Assembly: GCA_031426735.1 (NCBI GenBank)
Contig: JASJPK010000078.1
Location: forward strand, 1 to 64,000
Direction of reading: 5' to 3'
DNA length: 64,000 nt
From: PFJX01 sp031426735
GTDB lineage: Bacteria > Pseudomonadota > Gammaproteobacteria > Burkholderiales > Thiobacillaceae
The notes below the pieces were generated by a model. That model searched no databases, had not been told where the DNA came from, and saw nothing but the letters and a program-made list of their open reading frames with translations. Shown here piece after piece: positions 32,349 through 41,382 of this stretch (position 1 is its first letter; every line of letters begins with the position of its first letter). A program made the translations under genes and the position numbers.

Positions 32349-34635
32349 GTCGAGGGGCGATCACTTCACGGTTGCCATTGGTTTGCATGGATGAAACGAG
32401 GCCGGCATGTTCCATGGCCTCGATGAGTCTGGCTGCCCGGTTATAGCCGATGCGCAATTGCCGCTGCACCGATGAGATCGAGGCGCGACGGCTCTTGAGT
32501 ACATAAGCAACGGCATCGTCATACAGCGGATCAGCCTCCGCGCTCTTGTCGCCACTGCTTTCATCAGCATCTTCTTCCGGGCTTTCCAGAATGCTTTCGT
32601 CATATTGCGGCGGCCCAAGTTCCTTCAGCCATGCCGTGACGCGATGCACTTCATCGTCGGAAACAAATGCGCCGTGCAAGCGGGTCGGCACGCCATGACC
32701 AGGCGGCAGGTAAAGCATGTCGCCCTGGCCGAGCAGCGATTCCGCGCCTTGCTGGTCGAGGATGGTGCGCGAATCGATGCGGCTGGTGACCTGGAACGAC
32801 ACCCGCGTCGGAATGTTGGCCTTGATCAGGCCGGTGATGACATCGACTGACGGGCGCTGTGTCGCCAGCACCAGATGGATGCCGGAGGCACGCGCTTTCT
32901 GGGCCAGGCGGGCAATCAGTTCTTCCACCTTCTTGCCGGCAACCATCATCAGATCGGCCAGCTCATCGATCAGCACGACGATGAAGGGCAGGGTGGTCAG
33001 GCGTTCCGGACTTTCCGGCGTGATCGAGAACGGATGCGTCAACGGCTGGCCGGCTTTTTCCGCATCGCGCACTTTCTGGTTGAAGCCGGCGATGTTGCGC
33101 ACGCCGAGCGCCGACATCAGGCGATAGCGCTTGTCCATTTCGCCGACGCACCAGTTCAGCGCCGAAGCCGCCAGTTTCATGTCGGTCACCACCGGCGCGA
33201 GCAAATGCGGAATGCCTTCGTAGGTGGACAGCTCCAGCATCTTCGGGTCGATCATGATCAGGCGGACATCCTGCGCGGTCGATTTGTAGATCAGCGACAG
33301 AATCATCGCGTTGATGGCGACCGACTTGCCGGAACCGGTCGAGCCCGCGACCAGCACATGCGGCATCTTGCCCAGGTCGGCCACGACGGGGTTGCCGCTG
33401 ATGTCCTTGCCCATGGCGATGGTCAGCGGCGAGGCGTTGTCGTTGTAAACCTTGGTCGACAGGATTTCGGACAAACGCACGATCTGGCGCTGGCTATTGG
33501 GCAGTTCCAGGCCCATGCAATTCTTGCCGGGTATGGTTTCGACGACACGAATGCTGACCAGCGACAAGGCCCGCGCCAAGTCTTTCGCCAGATTGGTGAT
33601 CTGACTGCCTTTGACGCCGGAAGCCGGCTCGACTTCATAGCGGGTAATCACCGGACCCGGATAGGCGGCCAATACAGTCACTTCGACGCCGAACTCGCGC
33701 AATTTGCGTTCGATCAAGCGCGATGTCGCCTCCAGACTGGCTTGATCGACCTGCGTCGCGGCTTGAGTCGCCTCGTCCAGCAAACGCAGGGGCGGGCGCT
33801 GGTCGTTGGGCAGGTCGCGGAACAGCGAATCCTGGCGTTCCTCCTGCACTCGCTCGGATTTTTCGATGATCACCACCGGCGCTTCAATGCGCACCGGTGG
33901 CTCCTTGCGTATGCGTTTGCGTTCCTGCCGCACGCTTTCATCGCGCTCCGTGGTCGCTTCCAAGCCGACTTTGCGGTCACGCCGAGCCTGCCATTTATCC
34001 AGCGAAAGCTTGAACACCGTTTCCAGCCCGGTGCCGACCTTTTCGGCAAGTTCGAGCCAGGACATGCCGGTAAACAGACTGATGCCGGCACCCCAGGCGA
34101 GAAGCAGCAGCACCGTGCCGCCATCGAAGCCGAAAACGCCCTGCACCAGATGCGCCAGGCTGTCGCCCAACGCGCCGCCCGTGGTGAGGGGCAATTGCAT
34201 CGGCAAACTATGGAATCGCATCGACTCCAGCGTGCTGCTGCACAGGAGAACCAGGAAGAACCCCGTCAAAGTGACGCCGATCCCGTGGCGGTGCTCGGAT
34301 TCAGTCTCGTAGCTGCCGATACGGCGATAGCCCCACCAGACAAAAAATAACGACAGCACTACCCAAAGCCATGCGGATGCACCGAACAGATAGAGAAGCA
34401 GATCGGAGAACCAGGCGCCGAAAGGACCGCCGGCATTGAGCACGGGTTGATCGCCGCCGATGCGGGACCAGCCCGGGTCTGCCGCCTGATAAGTCAGCAA
34501 TATCATGCCGAGATACAACGCCAGGCCCACGGCAGCCAGCCACCAGACTTCGCGCAACAAAGCAGTTACGCGGGGAGCAAGCGGTTTGCGAACAGGTTTA
34601 GAGACGGCGCAGCGTCGTGAGGACTTACCAAGCAT
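32338..34635 (-). CDS. ftsK: DNA translocase FtsK
   Basis: The protein is about 765 aa with four N-terminal membrane helices (residues about 20-180), a charged linker shorter than in E. coli FtsK, then the motor: VLVAGSTGSGKSVAINAMIL (Walker A), LIMIDPKMLELSTYEGIPHL, LPFIVVLIDELADLMM (Walker B) and LATQRPSVDVITGLIK. The C-terminal gamma winged helix (ASISSVQRQLRIGYNRAARL) reads KOPS sites. It resolves chromosome dimers at the division septum. ATG 34635 is taken; a GTG three codons upstream is also possible. Confidence 0.95.
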   Translation of the reverse strand: MLGKSSRRCAVSKPVRKPLAPRVTALLREVWWLAAVGLALYLGMILLTYQAADPGWSRIGGDQPVLNAGGPFGAWFSDLLLYLFGASAWLWVVLSLFFVWWGYRRIGSYETESEHRHGIGVTLTGFFLVLLCSSTLESMRFHSLPMQLPLTTGGALGDSLAHLVQGVFGFDGGTVLLLLAWGAGISLFTGMSWLELAEKVGTGLETVFKLSLDKWQARRDRKVGLEATTERDESVRQERKRIRKEPPVRIEAPVVIIEKSERVQEERQDSLFRDLPNDQRPPLRLLDEATQAATQVDQASLEATSRLIERKLREFGVEVTVLAAYPGPVITRYEVEPASGVKGSQITNLAKDLARALSLVSIRVVETIPGKNCMGLELPNSQRQIVRLSEILSTKVYNDNASPLTIAMGKDISGNPVVADLGKMPHVLVAGSTGSGKSVAINAMILSLIYKSTAQDVRLIMIDPKMLELSTYEGIPHLLAPVVTDMKLAASALNWCVGEMDKRYRLMSALGVRNIAGFNQKVRDAEKAGQPLTHPFSITPESPERLTTLPFIVVLIDELADLMMVAGKKVEELIARLAQKARASGIHLVLATQRPSVDVITGLIKANIPTRVSFQVTSRIDSRTILDQQGAESLLGQGDMLYLPPGHGVPTRLHGAFVSDDEVHRVTAWLKELGPPQYDESILESPEEDADESSGDKSAEADPLYDDAVAYVLKSRRASISSVQRQLRIGYNRAARLIEAMEHAGLVSSMQTNGNREVIAPRHDS

Positions 34636-34644
34636 GGCGCGCAC

Positions 34645-34831
34645 TATAAAGGATCACTTGTTTTCTCTCCATGTGGCTGCACATAGCCTGAGTTCTTATA
34701 CATGGCTAAAGGTTCTGAATGTATATTATGTTAAATATAAGAAGCAAGCTGTCACGTCATCTTCGACTGATAAAATCTGCATACTGAATAACCCGCTATT
34801 CGCCCCTCTCAAACCAATCCAAGGAGATTTG
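34645..34831. promoter_or_regulatory. AT-rich divergent promoter region between ftsK and trxB
   Basis: The stretch is markedly AT-rich compared with its surroundings and includes TGTATATTATG (34720-34730), a plausible extended -10 for trxB transcription. An in-frame extension of trxB to 34505 crosses into ftsK and is rejected. Confidence 0.4.
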
Positions 34832-35785
34832 ATGTCTGCCAAACATTCCCCGCTGCTGATTCTCGGCTCCGGCCCGGCCGGTTACACCGCAGCTGTTTAC
34901 GCTGCGCGCGCAAATCTGAAACCCGTGCTGATCACCGGTTTGCAGCAAGGCGGTCAACTGATGACCACGACGGAAGTCGATAACTGGCCTGCCGACGTCA
35001 ATGGCGTGATGGGGCCGGATTTGATGCAACGTTTCCAGGCGCATGCCGAGCGGTTCAATACTGAAATCGTGTTCGACACCATCAATGCCGTCGATCTGAC
35101 CAAACGTCCCTTTACCCTCACCGGCGACAGCGGCGTCTATAGCTGCGATGCACTGATCATCGCCACCGGTGCTTCCGCCATGTATCTGGGGTTGCCTTCG
35201 GAACAAGCATTCATGGGCAAAGGCGTTTCCGGTTGCGCCACCTGCGATGGTTTCTTTTACAAGAATCAGGATGTAGCCGTCATCGGCGGTGGCAATACTG
35301 CCGTGGAAGAAGCCCTTTATCTCGCCAATATCGCCAAACACGTTACCCTGGTGCATCGTCGCGATACCTTCAAGGCCGAGAAGATCATGGTCGACAAGCT
35401 CAAGGAAAAGGTTAAGGAAGGCAAGATAACTCTTGAATTGAATAGCACGCTTGATGAAGTTCTCGGCGACAAATCCGGGGTTACCGGGATGCGCCTTAAG
35501 GATATTCAAACCGGTTTGAGTAAAGACATTGCATTAATGGGCGTATTTATCGCGATCGGCCATAAACCCAACACCGACATATTCAAGGGCCAATTGGAAA
35601 TGAATGCCCATGGCTATCTGGTCACCCAGGGTGGTCAGGTCGGCAATGCCACGCAAACCAGCGTGACCGGGGTTTATGCCGCCGGCGACGTACAGGATCA
35701 CATTTATCGTCAAGCCATCACCAGTGCTGGAACTGGCTGCATGGCTGCGCTGGATGCCGAGCGATATCTTGATACTCTGGGTTAA
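34832..35785 (+). CDS. trxB: thioredoxin reductase
   Basis: The 317-aa NADPH-dependent flavoenzyme reduces thioredoxin. It has the FAD site LILGSGPAGYTAAVYAARA, the redox pair SGCATCDGFFY (Cys-Ala-Thr-Cys), the NADPH site VIGGGNTAVEEALYLA with HRRDTFKAEKIM, and the C-terminal FAD contact GVYAAGDVQDHIYRQAITS. The ATG at 34832 has a textbook AAGGAG ribosome binding site. The Smr-domain gene follows after 17 nt. Confidence 0.96.
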   Translation: MSAKHSPLLILGSGPAGYTAAVYAARANLKPVLITGLQQGGQLMTTTEVDNWPADVNGVMGPDLMQRFQAHAERFNTEIVFDTINAVDLTKRPFTLTGDSGVYSCDALIIATGASAMYLGLPSEQAFMGKGVSGCATCDGFFYKNQDVAVIGGGNTAVEEALYLANIAKHVTLVHRRDTFKAEKIMVDKLKEKVKEGKITLELNSTLDEVLGDKSGVTGMRLKDIQTGLSKDIALMGVFIAIGHKPNTDIFKGQLEMNAHGYLVTQGGQVGNATQTSVTGVYAAGDVQDHIYRQAITSAGTGCMAALDAERYLDTLG

Positions 35786-35802
35786 CTTTTACCCGTAAAG
35801 CG

Positions 35803-36393
35803 ATGAAAAAACGTGGGAATTCTGGCGAAATAGTATTGCCGGAATCTCACGCTCCCAGTCAGACGGACCTGGACCTGTTCCGCGCCGTGCTTTCCGATGT
35901 CACGCCCATCACGCCGCATGGGCGCATCGTTCCCTCTTTGCCGCGTCCGGCACCTATTCCGCTGAGTTTGTTTCGCGATGAACGCGAGGTGATTTTCGAG
36001 TCGCTGCATGACCCCATCCGTTGGGATGAGAACGCAGAAACCGGGGAAGAGCTCTCTTTTGTGCGGCCGGGTATTTCTCGCCAGATTCTTCGGCGTTTAC
36101 GACGTGGCGAATGGGTTTCCCAGGCAGAACTGGATTTGCATGGCCTGTTCAGACAGGAAGCCAAAATCGAGTTGGCCAATTTCCTATTTGAATGCAAACG
36201 GCGTGGCATCCGCTGTCTTCGAATCATCCACGGTAAAGGTTTGCGATCGAAAAACCGGGAACCCGTGCTGAAACTACATGTCAGGCACTGGCTCATGCAG
36301 CGCGATGAAGTATTAGCTTTTGTGCAGGCGAGGCCGGTCGATGGCGGGGGTGGCGCGGTGATGGTGCTGCTGAAATCGAGCGGGCGCAACTGA
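35803..36393 (+). CDS. Smr/MutS2-C domain protein
   Basis: The 196-aa product has an N-terminal disordered or charged part and a C-terminal Smr domain with the expected motifs: ELDLHGLFRQEAKIELANFL, RCLRIIHGKGLRSKNREPVL and GGGGAVMVLL. Smr domains are small nucleases acting on DNA or RNA; proteobacterial stand-alone forms (YdaL/SmrA/SmrB type) have been linked to DNA nicking and, for SmrB, to mRNA cleavage at collided ribosomes. It follows trxB closely. Confidence 0.9.
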   Translation: MKKRGNSGEIVLPESHAPSQTDLDLFRAVLSDVTPITPHGRIVPSLPRPAPIPLSLFRDEREVIFESLHDPIRWDENAETGEELSFVRPGISRQILRRLRRGEWVSQAELDLHGLFRQEAKIELANFLFECKRRGIRCLRIIHGKGLRSKNREPVLKLHVRHWLMQRDEVLAFVQARPVDGGGGAVMVLLKSSGRN

Positions 36394-36529
36394 ATCTGTC
36401 GCAGCAGGATTAATTCCCGCATTGGATCATGACGAAGCTCCGGATTCAGTTTTAATCAATCGACAGACGGAGCTTTCCGGGCAGAAAAACAAAACGACAT
36501 CTCTTGAAGATGCAGCAATTGAATAAAAT

Positions 36530-36550
36530 AATGCAACAAGTTATTGCATT
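36530..36550. promoter_or_regulatory. palindrome AATGCAA-N7-TTGCATT before the H-NS-like gene
   Basis: Perfect 7-bp arms overlap a possible -35 (TTGCAT, 36544-36549), which is 18 nt from a possible -10 (TATCAT, 36568-36573). It is a candidate operator, perhaps for self-control, in an AT-rich promoter. Confidence 0.45.
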
Positions 36551-36619
36551 GTTGAGTGATGATTCATTATCATCGCGGCGCTCAAATATTTCGGGCATAC
36601 ACATTCTTGGAGAACGTAC

Positions 36620-36931
36620 ATGTCTTCCTATCAGGAAATTCTTTCCCAAATTGAAGATCTCAAGCGCAAAGCTGAAGATGCACGTCGGCAAGAAATGTCA
36701 GGCGCACTTGCGGAAATCAGGCGTTTGATGGCGCAATTCGGCATTTCTGCCGAAGATCTTGGATCTTCCGGCCGCACAGCTGCGGGCAAAGGCAAAAGCC
36801 GTGGCATTGTTGCTGCAAAATATCGCGACCCCGTCAGCGGTAAAACCTGGACAGGTCGCGGCCGCCGTCCTGGCTGGGTGGTTGACTTGGAAAATCAAGG
36901 CAAAACGCTTGACGATTGCCGTATTGCTTGA
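36620..36931 (+). CDS. H-NS family nucleoid-associated protein
   Basis: The 103-aa product has an N-terminal coiled-coil oligomerisation segment (YQEILSQIEDLKRKAEDARR, EIRRLMAQFG), a flexible linker and a C-terminal DNA-binding domain with KYRDPVSGKTWTGRGRRPGW, the AT-hook-like TWTGRGRRP loop of betaproteobacterial H-NS proteins. It compacts and silences AT-rich, often foreign, DNA. The AT-rich polysaccharide genes at 57-60 kb are plausible targets. A strong terminator follows. GGAG is present in the leader before the ATG. Confidence 0.93.
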   Translation: MSSYQEILSQIEDLKRKAEDARRQEMSGALAEIRRLMAQFGISAEDLGSSGRTAAGKGKSRGIVAAKYRDPVSGKTWTGRGRRPGWVVDLENQGKTLDDCRIA

Positions 36932-36952
36932 AATCAAGCGTCTTGTTTTGAA

Positions 36953-36985
36953 ATAAAAAACCCCGCAGAGCGGGGTTTTTTATTT
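36953..36985 (+). terminator. rho-independent terminator
   Basis: The stem AACCCCGC/GCGGGGTT is extended by A/T pairs, AAATAAAAAA before and TTTTTTATTT after. The T run follows on the plus strand, and the symmetric A run could serve the convergent sucA gene. Confidence 0.9.
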
Positions 36986-36997
36986 CCGGCAGAAAGG

Positions 36998-37052
36998 GAA
37001 GCGCTGATTTACTCCAACTTTCGCCGGGGTGACGAAATAATCAGCAGTTCCT
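36998..37052. repeat. short MITE-like element (family R) at the sucA stop codon
   Basis: GGGAAGCGCTGATTTACTCC at the left and TAATCAGCAGTTCC at the right enclose TTTCGCCGGGGTGACG. The element touches the sucA stop codon (37051-37053). Confidence 0.65.
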
Positions 37053-39756
37053 AGAGCAATGCCGCTTTGATGATGGCTTCCAGTTGGGTTTTGTGTTGAC
37101 TCGCTATACCTGTGGCCGGCGCGGAAGATTCCGGACGTCCGGCATAGCGCATGGGCAGCGCTGAGACTTGCCGCAGGTGATGCGCCATGAAACGCCATGG
37201 TCCTTGGTTGCGAGGTTCATCCTGAGCCCAGACCATTTCCTGCGCATTGGAATAACGGTCGAGCAATGCCTTCAACTCGTTATCCGGTACCGGATATAGC
37301 TGCTCGACTCTGATCAACGCGATATTTTCCAGTCCCTTTTCTTTACGCGCTCGCGCCAGATCGTAATAAACCCGACCACTGCAAAAGACCAAGCGGCTCA
37401 CATTTTCCGGCGTCGGATTTGCAACGTCATCCAGCAATGGCTGAAAACCACCTGCAGTCAATTCGCTTAACGGAGAAACCGCGTCGGGGTGGCGTAACAG
37501 GCTTTTTGGGGTAAACAGAATCAACGGCTTGCGATAAGGCCGCATCACTTGCCGACGTAATACATGGAACATTTGGGCCGGTGTGCTGGGCTGGATAATC
37601 TGGATATTGTCGTGCGCAGTCAGTTGCAAAAATCGCTCGATACGGCCGGATGAATGTTCCGGCCCTTGGCCTTCATAGCCATGCGGCAAAAATAGCGCGA
37701 GTCCGTTCAAACGATCCCATTTCGTTTCACCCGATGCGATGAATTGATCGATGACGACTTGGGCGCCATTCACGAAATCGCCAAACTGGGCTTCCCAGAT
37801 GACCAATTGATCCGGGGCGGCGCCGGCATAGCCGTATTCGAATCCAAGCACGGCTTCTTCCGAAAGCAGCGAGTCGATTACCAGGAAATTGGCCTGTCCC
37901 GGAATCAGATGTTGCAGCGGAATAAATACCCCGGCATCCCAGCGTTCACGATTCTGGTCGTGCAAAACGGCGTGGCGATGAAAAAAGGTGCCGCGCCCGG
38001 AGTCCTGCCCGGTCAAACGGACCGGCACGCCATCGCTGAGCAGGCTGGCATAGGCCAGATTTTCCGCCATACCCCAATCCAGCGATTGAGTGCCCTCCCC
38101 CATCGCCTTCCGATCATCCATGATCTTCTGCACGCGCGGATGCAGCGTGAAATTGGTCGGTACATCGAGCAAGCGCTTGGTCAGCGCCTGCAATCGGTTC
38201 AACGGAATCGCTGTGCGTGCTTCTACGCGCCAATGTGTATCGCGATAGGGCCCCCAGTCCGCTGCGTAAGGGTTTTTGGCGCCGGCCTGATGACTGGCAG
38301 GCGCATCCAGACTCGCCTTGTAGGCCTGGATCATCGAGGTCGACTCTTCCGCACTGACCACATCCTGCGTCGCCAGGCGGGCGGCATAGAGAGCACGCGT
38401 GCTGGGCAAGGCATTGATGCGGCGGTACATCAACGGCTGCGTGGCCATCGGTTCGTCCTGCTCGTTGTGGCCCAGGCGGCGATAGCAGATCAGGTCGATG
38501 GCGATGTCGCGTTTCCAGAACATGCGGTATTCGATGGCGATGCGGGCGGCGCGAATCACCGCTTCCGGGTCGTCGCCGTTGACGTGCAACACCGGTGCCT
38601 CGACCATTTTCATGACATCGGTGCAATACAGGCTGGAGCGGGTGTCGCGCGGATCGGAAGTGGTAAAGCCGATCTGGTTGTTGATCACGATATGGATCGT
38701 GCCGCCGGTCCTGAAGCCGCGCGTCGCCGCCATGTTCAGCGTTTCCATGACCACGCCCTGGCCGGCGAGCGCGGCATCGCCGTGGATAAGGATGGGCATC
38801 ACCTGGCTGCCGTCGCGGTCGCCGCGACGCTGTTGCTGCGCACGCACCCAGCCTTCGACGACCGGATTGACGATTTCCAGATGCGACGGATTGAACGCCA
38901 GCGCGACCCGGATCGGACCGCCGGCGGTAATCAGATCGGCCGCAAAGCCCTGGTGATACTTCACGTCGCCGCTGCGGCGGACATCCACTTCTTCATGCTG
39001 CGCATGTTCGAACAGTTCGATCACCGACCTGTCCAGCACGTTATGCAACACATTGAGGCGTCCCCGGTGCGCCATGCCCAAACCGATTTCCTGGATGCCG
39101 ACGCGGGCGGATTGCTCGATCAGATCGTTCAACAGCGGAATCAGCGATTCCGCGCCTTCCAGCGAAAAGCGTTTCTGGCCGACGAAGCGCGTGTGTAGCG
39201 TTTTTTCCAGCGTCTCCGCCGCCGTCAACTGGCGCAACAGCCAGCAACGCAGATCGGCATCGAACTCCGGCGCACCGAATTCGCCTTCCAGTCGCTTCTG
39301 CAGCCAGCGTTTTTGCTGGGTGTCGCTCAGATGCATGTATTCCAGGGAGAGCGTGCCGCAGTAGGCCTTCTTCACGCGCGAGATGATGTTGCGCAGGGTG
39401 TCGCGCGGCGGTCCCGCCAACGAGCCCGTCTCGTATTGCTGGTCCAGGTCTGACGGGGTCAGGCCGTGATTGGCCGGATCCATTTCGGGAATGTGCGGCG
39501 GCGGCAATCGCTTGAGCGGATCGAGATCGGCGGCGCGGAAGCCATGAAAACGGTAGGCATTGATCAGTTGCAGCACGCCAACCTGGGTTGCCTCGCATTT
39601 CAGCAAGGGCAGATCGGAGATTTCCACCGCTTCCTTCTTGGCAAACCGCGTCGGCGGCGGCACCGGCGTCTGCTCCGGGTGTGCGACCTCGAATGCGGCC
39701 AGATACTCGGCGCTACCGGAAAACAGCGCTGTTGCAGGGATGGAATCACGCTTCAT
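37051..39756 (-). CDS. sucA: 2-oxoglutarate dehydrogenase E1 component
   Basis: The 901-aa thiamine diphosphate enzyme decarboxylates 2-oxoglutarate and passes the succinyl group to the E2 lipoamide. Motifs: EIGLGMAHRGRLNVLHNVL, GDVKYHQGF, FNPSHLEIVNPVVEG, GDAALAGQGVVMETLNM, VINNQIGFTTSDPRDTRSS and C-terminal VVIDQFIASGETKWDRLNGL. The size is slightly short, mainly at the N-terminus. The ATG at 39756 was chosen; an extension to 39816 has no family match. It follows gltA on the same strand, but no sucB or lpd comes after it, which is unusual. Confidence 0.95.
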   Translation of the reverse strand: MKRDSIPATALFSGSAEYLAAFEVAHPEQTPVPPPTRFAKKEAVEISDLPLLKCEATQVGVLQLINAYRFHGFRAADLDPLKRLPPPHIPEMDPANHGLTPSDLDQQYETGSLAGPPRDTLRNIISRVKKAYCGTLSLEYMHLSDTQQKRWLQKRLEGEFGAPEFDADLRCWLLRQLTAAETLEKTLHTRFVGQKRFSLEGAESLIPLLNDLIEQSARVGIQEIGLGMAHRGRLNVLHNVLDRSVIELFEHAQHEEVDVRRSGDVKYHQGFAADLITAGGPIRVALAFNPSHLEIVNPVVEGWVRAQQQRRGDRDGSQVMPILIHGDAALAGQGVVMETLNMAATRGFRTGGTIHIVINNQIGFTTSDPRDTRSSLYCTDVMKMVEAPVLHVNGDDPEAVIRAARIAIEYRMFWKRDIAIDLICYRRLGHNEQDEPMATQPLMYRRINALPSTRALYAARLATQDVVSAEESTSMIQAYKASLDAPASHQAGAKNPYAADWGPYRDTHWRVEARTAIPLNRLQALTKRLLDVPTNFTLHPRVQKIMDDRKAMGEGTQSLDWGMAENLAYASLLSDGVPVRLTGQDSGRGTFFHRHAVLHDQNRERWDAGVFIPLQHLIPGQANFLVIDSLLSEEAVLGFEYGYAGAAPDQLVIWEAQFGDFVNGAQVVIDQFIASGETKWDRLNGLALFLPHGYEGQGPEHSSGRIERFLQLTAHDNIQIIQPSTPAQMFHVLRRQVMRPYRKPLILFTPKSLLRHPDAVSPLSELTAGGFQPLLDDVANPTPENVSRLVFCSGRVYYDLARARKEKGLENIALIRVEQLYPVPDNELKALLDRYSNAQEMVWAQDEPRNQGPWRFMAHHLRQVSALPMRYAGRPESSAPATGIASQHKTQLEAIIKAALL

Positions 39757-39826
39757 GTTTGCCCCGTTTTCACATCGATCCGAACAAAAAAGGGGCGAAA
39801 TATCGCCCCCGAGCAACAGGCCGCCG

Positions 39827-41119
39827 TCACTCGCCGCGCAAGGCGACCGGCACGAACTCGCGTCGCAACGGCCCGGTATAGAGCTGGCGCGGACGCGCGA
39901 TCTTGTGGCCCGGCGCGGCGACCATTTCGTTCCACTGCGCGATCCAGCCGGCGGTGCGCGCCAGGGCGAAAATCGCGGTGAACATCGAAGTCGGAATGCC
40001 GAGCGCGCGCAAGACGATGCCGGAATAGAAATCGACGTTGGGATACAGCTTCTTCTCGATGAAATATTCGTCTTCCAACGCGATCTGCTCCAGTTTCAAC
40101 GCGATCTTGAACATCGGGTCGTCATGCAGGCCCAGTTCGTCGAGCACTTCATGGCAGGTCTGCCGCATGATCGCCGCGCGCGGGTCCATGTTCTTGTAGA
40201 CGCGATGGCCGAAGCCCATGAGGCGGAAGCCGGAGGTCTTGTCCTTGGCGCGTTTGACGAATTCGCCGATGCGGGAAACATCGCCGATTTCGGCCAGCAT
40301 GGTCAGCACCGCCTCATTCGCGCCGCCATGCAGCGGGCCCCACAAACACGCCGTGCCGGCGGCGATGCAGGCGAACGGATTGGCGAAACTGGAACCGGCC
40401 ATGCGTACCGTGGAGGTGGAGGCATTCTGCTCGTGGTCGGCATGCAGAATGAAGATACGGTCCAACGCGCGCGCCAGGATCGGGCTGGGTTCGTATTTCT
40501 CGCACGGATTGGCGTGCAGCATGTGCAGGAAGTTTTCCGCATAACCCATGTGGTTCTGCGGATAGATGAACGGTTCGCCCTTGTTGTACTTGTACGACCA
40601 GGCCGCCACTGTCGGCACTTTCGCCAACAGACGGAACATCGAGATTTCGCGCTGCTTCGGGTCGGCGACATCGCTGCCTTCCGGATAGAACGCCGCCATC
40701 GCGCCGATGATCGACACCATCACCGCCATCGGGTGCGCGTCGCGCCGGAAACCCTTGTACAGCGACAGCATCTGGTCGTGCAGCATGCTGTGGCGGCTGA
40801 TCAGGCAATCGAATTCCTTCTTCTGGTCCGCATTGGGCAATTCGCCGTGCCAGAGCAGGTAGGACACTTCCAGAAAATCGGAACGTTCGGCCAGTTGCTC
40901 GATCGGATAGCCGCGGTAATAGAGCAGGCCCAGGTCGCCGTCGATGTAGGTAATGCTGGAAGAACAACTGGCGGTCGAAAGAAAGCCCGGGTCGTAAGTG
41001 AAATGGCCCTGACTACCGAGGGAGCGGGTGTCGATGACATCCGGCCCCAGGGTGCCCTGCATGGTCGGCAGTTCGATGCTTTGCGTATTGATCTGGAGGG
41101 TGGCGGTTGGCTTGGTCAT
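39827..41119 (-). CDS. gltA: citrate synthase
   Basis: The 430-aa hexameric, gram-negative-type citrate synthase condenses oxaloacetate with acetyl-CoA. Seen: DPGFLSTASCSSSITYIDGD, YRGYPIEQLAE, the substrate-binding HADHEQNASTSTVRMAGSS (catalytic His), LWGPLHGGANEAVL (His) and MGFGHRVYKNMDPRA, plus the catalytic Asp region in LYPNVDFYSGIVLRALG. The ATG at 41119 was chosen; the longer frame would read into sdhE. It is followed by sucA after 70 nt. Confidence 0.97.
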   Translation of the reverse strand: MTKPTATLQINTQSIELPTMQGTLGPDVIDTRSLGSQGHFTYDPGFLSTASCSSSITYIDGDLGLLYYRGYPIEQLAERSDFLEVSYLLWHGELPNADQKKEFDCLISRHSMLHDQMLSLYKGFRRDAHPMAVMVSIIGAMAAFYPEGSDVADPKQREISMFRLLAKVPTVAAWSYKYNKGEPFIYPQNHMGYAENFLHMLHANPCEKYEPSPILARALDRIFILHADHEQNASTSTVRMAGSSFANPFACIAAGTACLWGPLHGGANEAVLTMLAEIGDVSRIGEFVKRAKDKTSGFRLMGFGHRVYKNMDPRAAIMRQTCHEVLDELGLHDDPMFKIALKLEQIALEDEYFIEKKLYPNVDFYSGIVLRALGIPTSMFTAIFALARTAGWIAQWNEMVAAPGHKIARPRQLYTGPLRREFVPVALRGE

Positions 41120-41126
41120 GTTGTTA

Positions 41127-41378
41127 TCACCTTGGATATCGGGTTGTTTTGATCTCTTCCACCAGGCGCTGGAATTCGGCTGGCGGAGCACGCTCCGCCG
41201 TGATCCAGTCGAACAGGGCCATATCGTCCTGATCCAGCAGCTTGGCGAAAACGGCCCGCTGATCGGCGGGCAAATCGGCATATCGAACGTCGAGAAACCG
41301 CGTGAGCCACGCGTCCAGTTCCAGCATGCCGCGCCGGCATAGCCAGCGCAATCGGTTCATGGAGGGTTCGGCGGTCAA
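41127..41378 (-). CDS. sdhE: succinate dehydrogenase assembly factor SdhE
   Basis: The 83-aa product helps attach FAD covalently to SdhA. It carries the invariant RGMLELD (RGxxE) motif and LLDQDDMALFDWITAE, as in SdhE/YgfY. The start may be ATG 41378 or the internal ATG at 41360 (MNRLRWLCRRG). It lies between sdhB and gltA with gaps of 4 and 7 nt, so it is certainly in the operon. Confidence 0.92.
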   Translation of the reverse strand: MTAEPSMNRLRWLCRRGMLELDAWLTRFLDVRYADLPADQRAVFAKLLDQDDMALFDWITAERAPPAEFQRLVEEIKTTRYPR

Positions 41379-41382
41379 GCGC

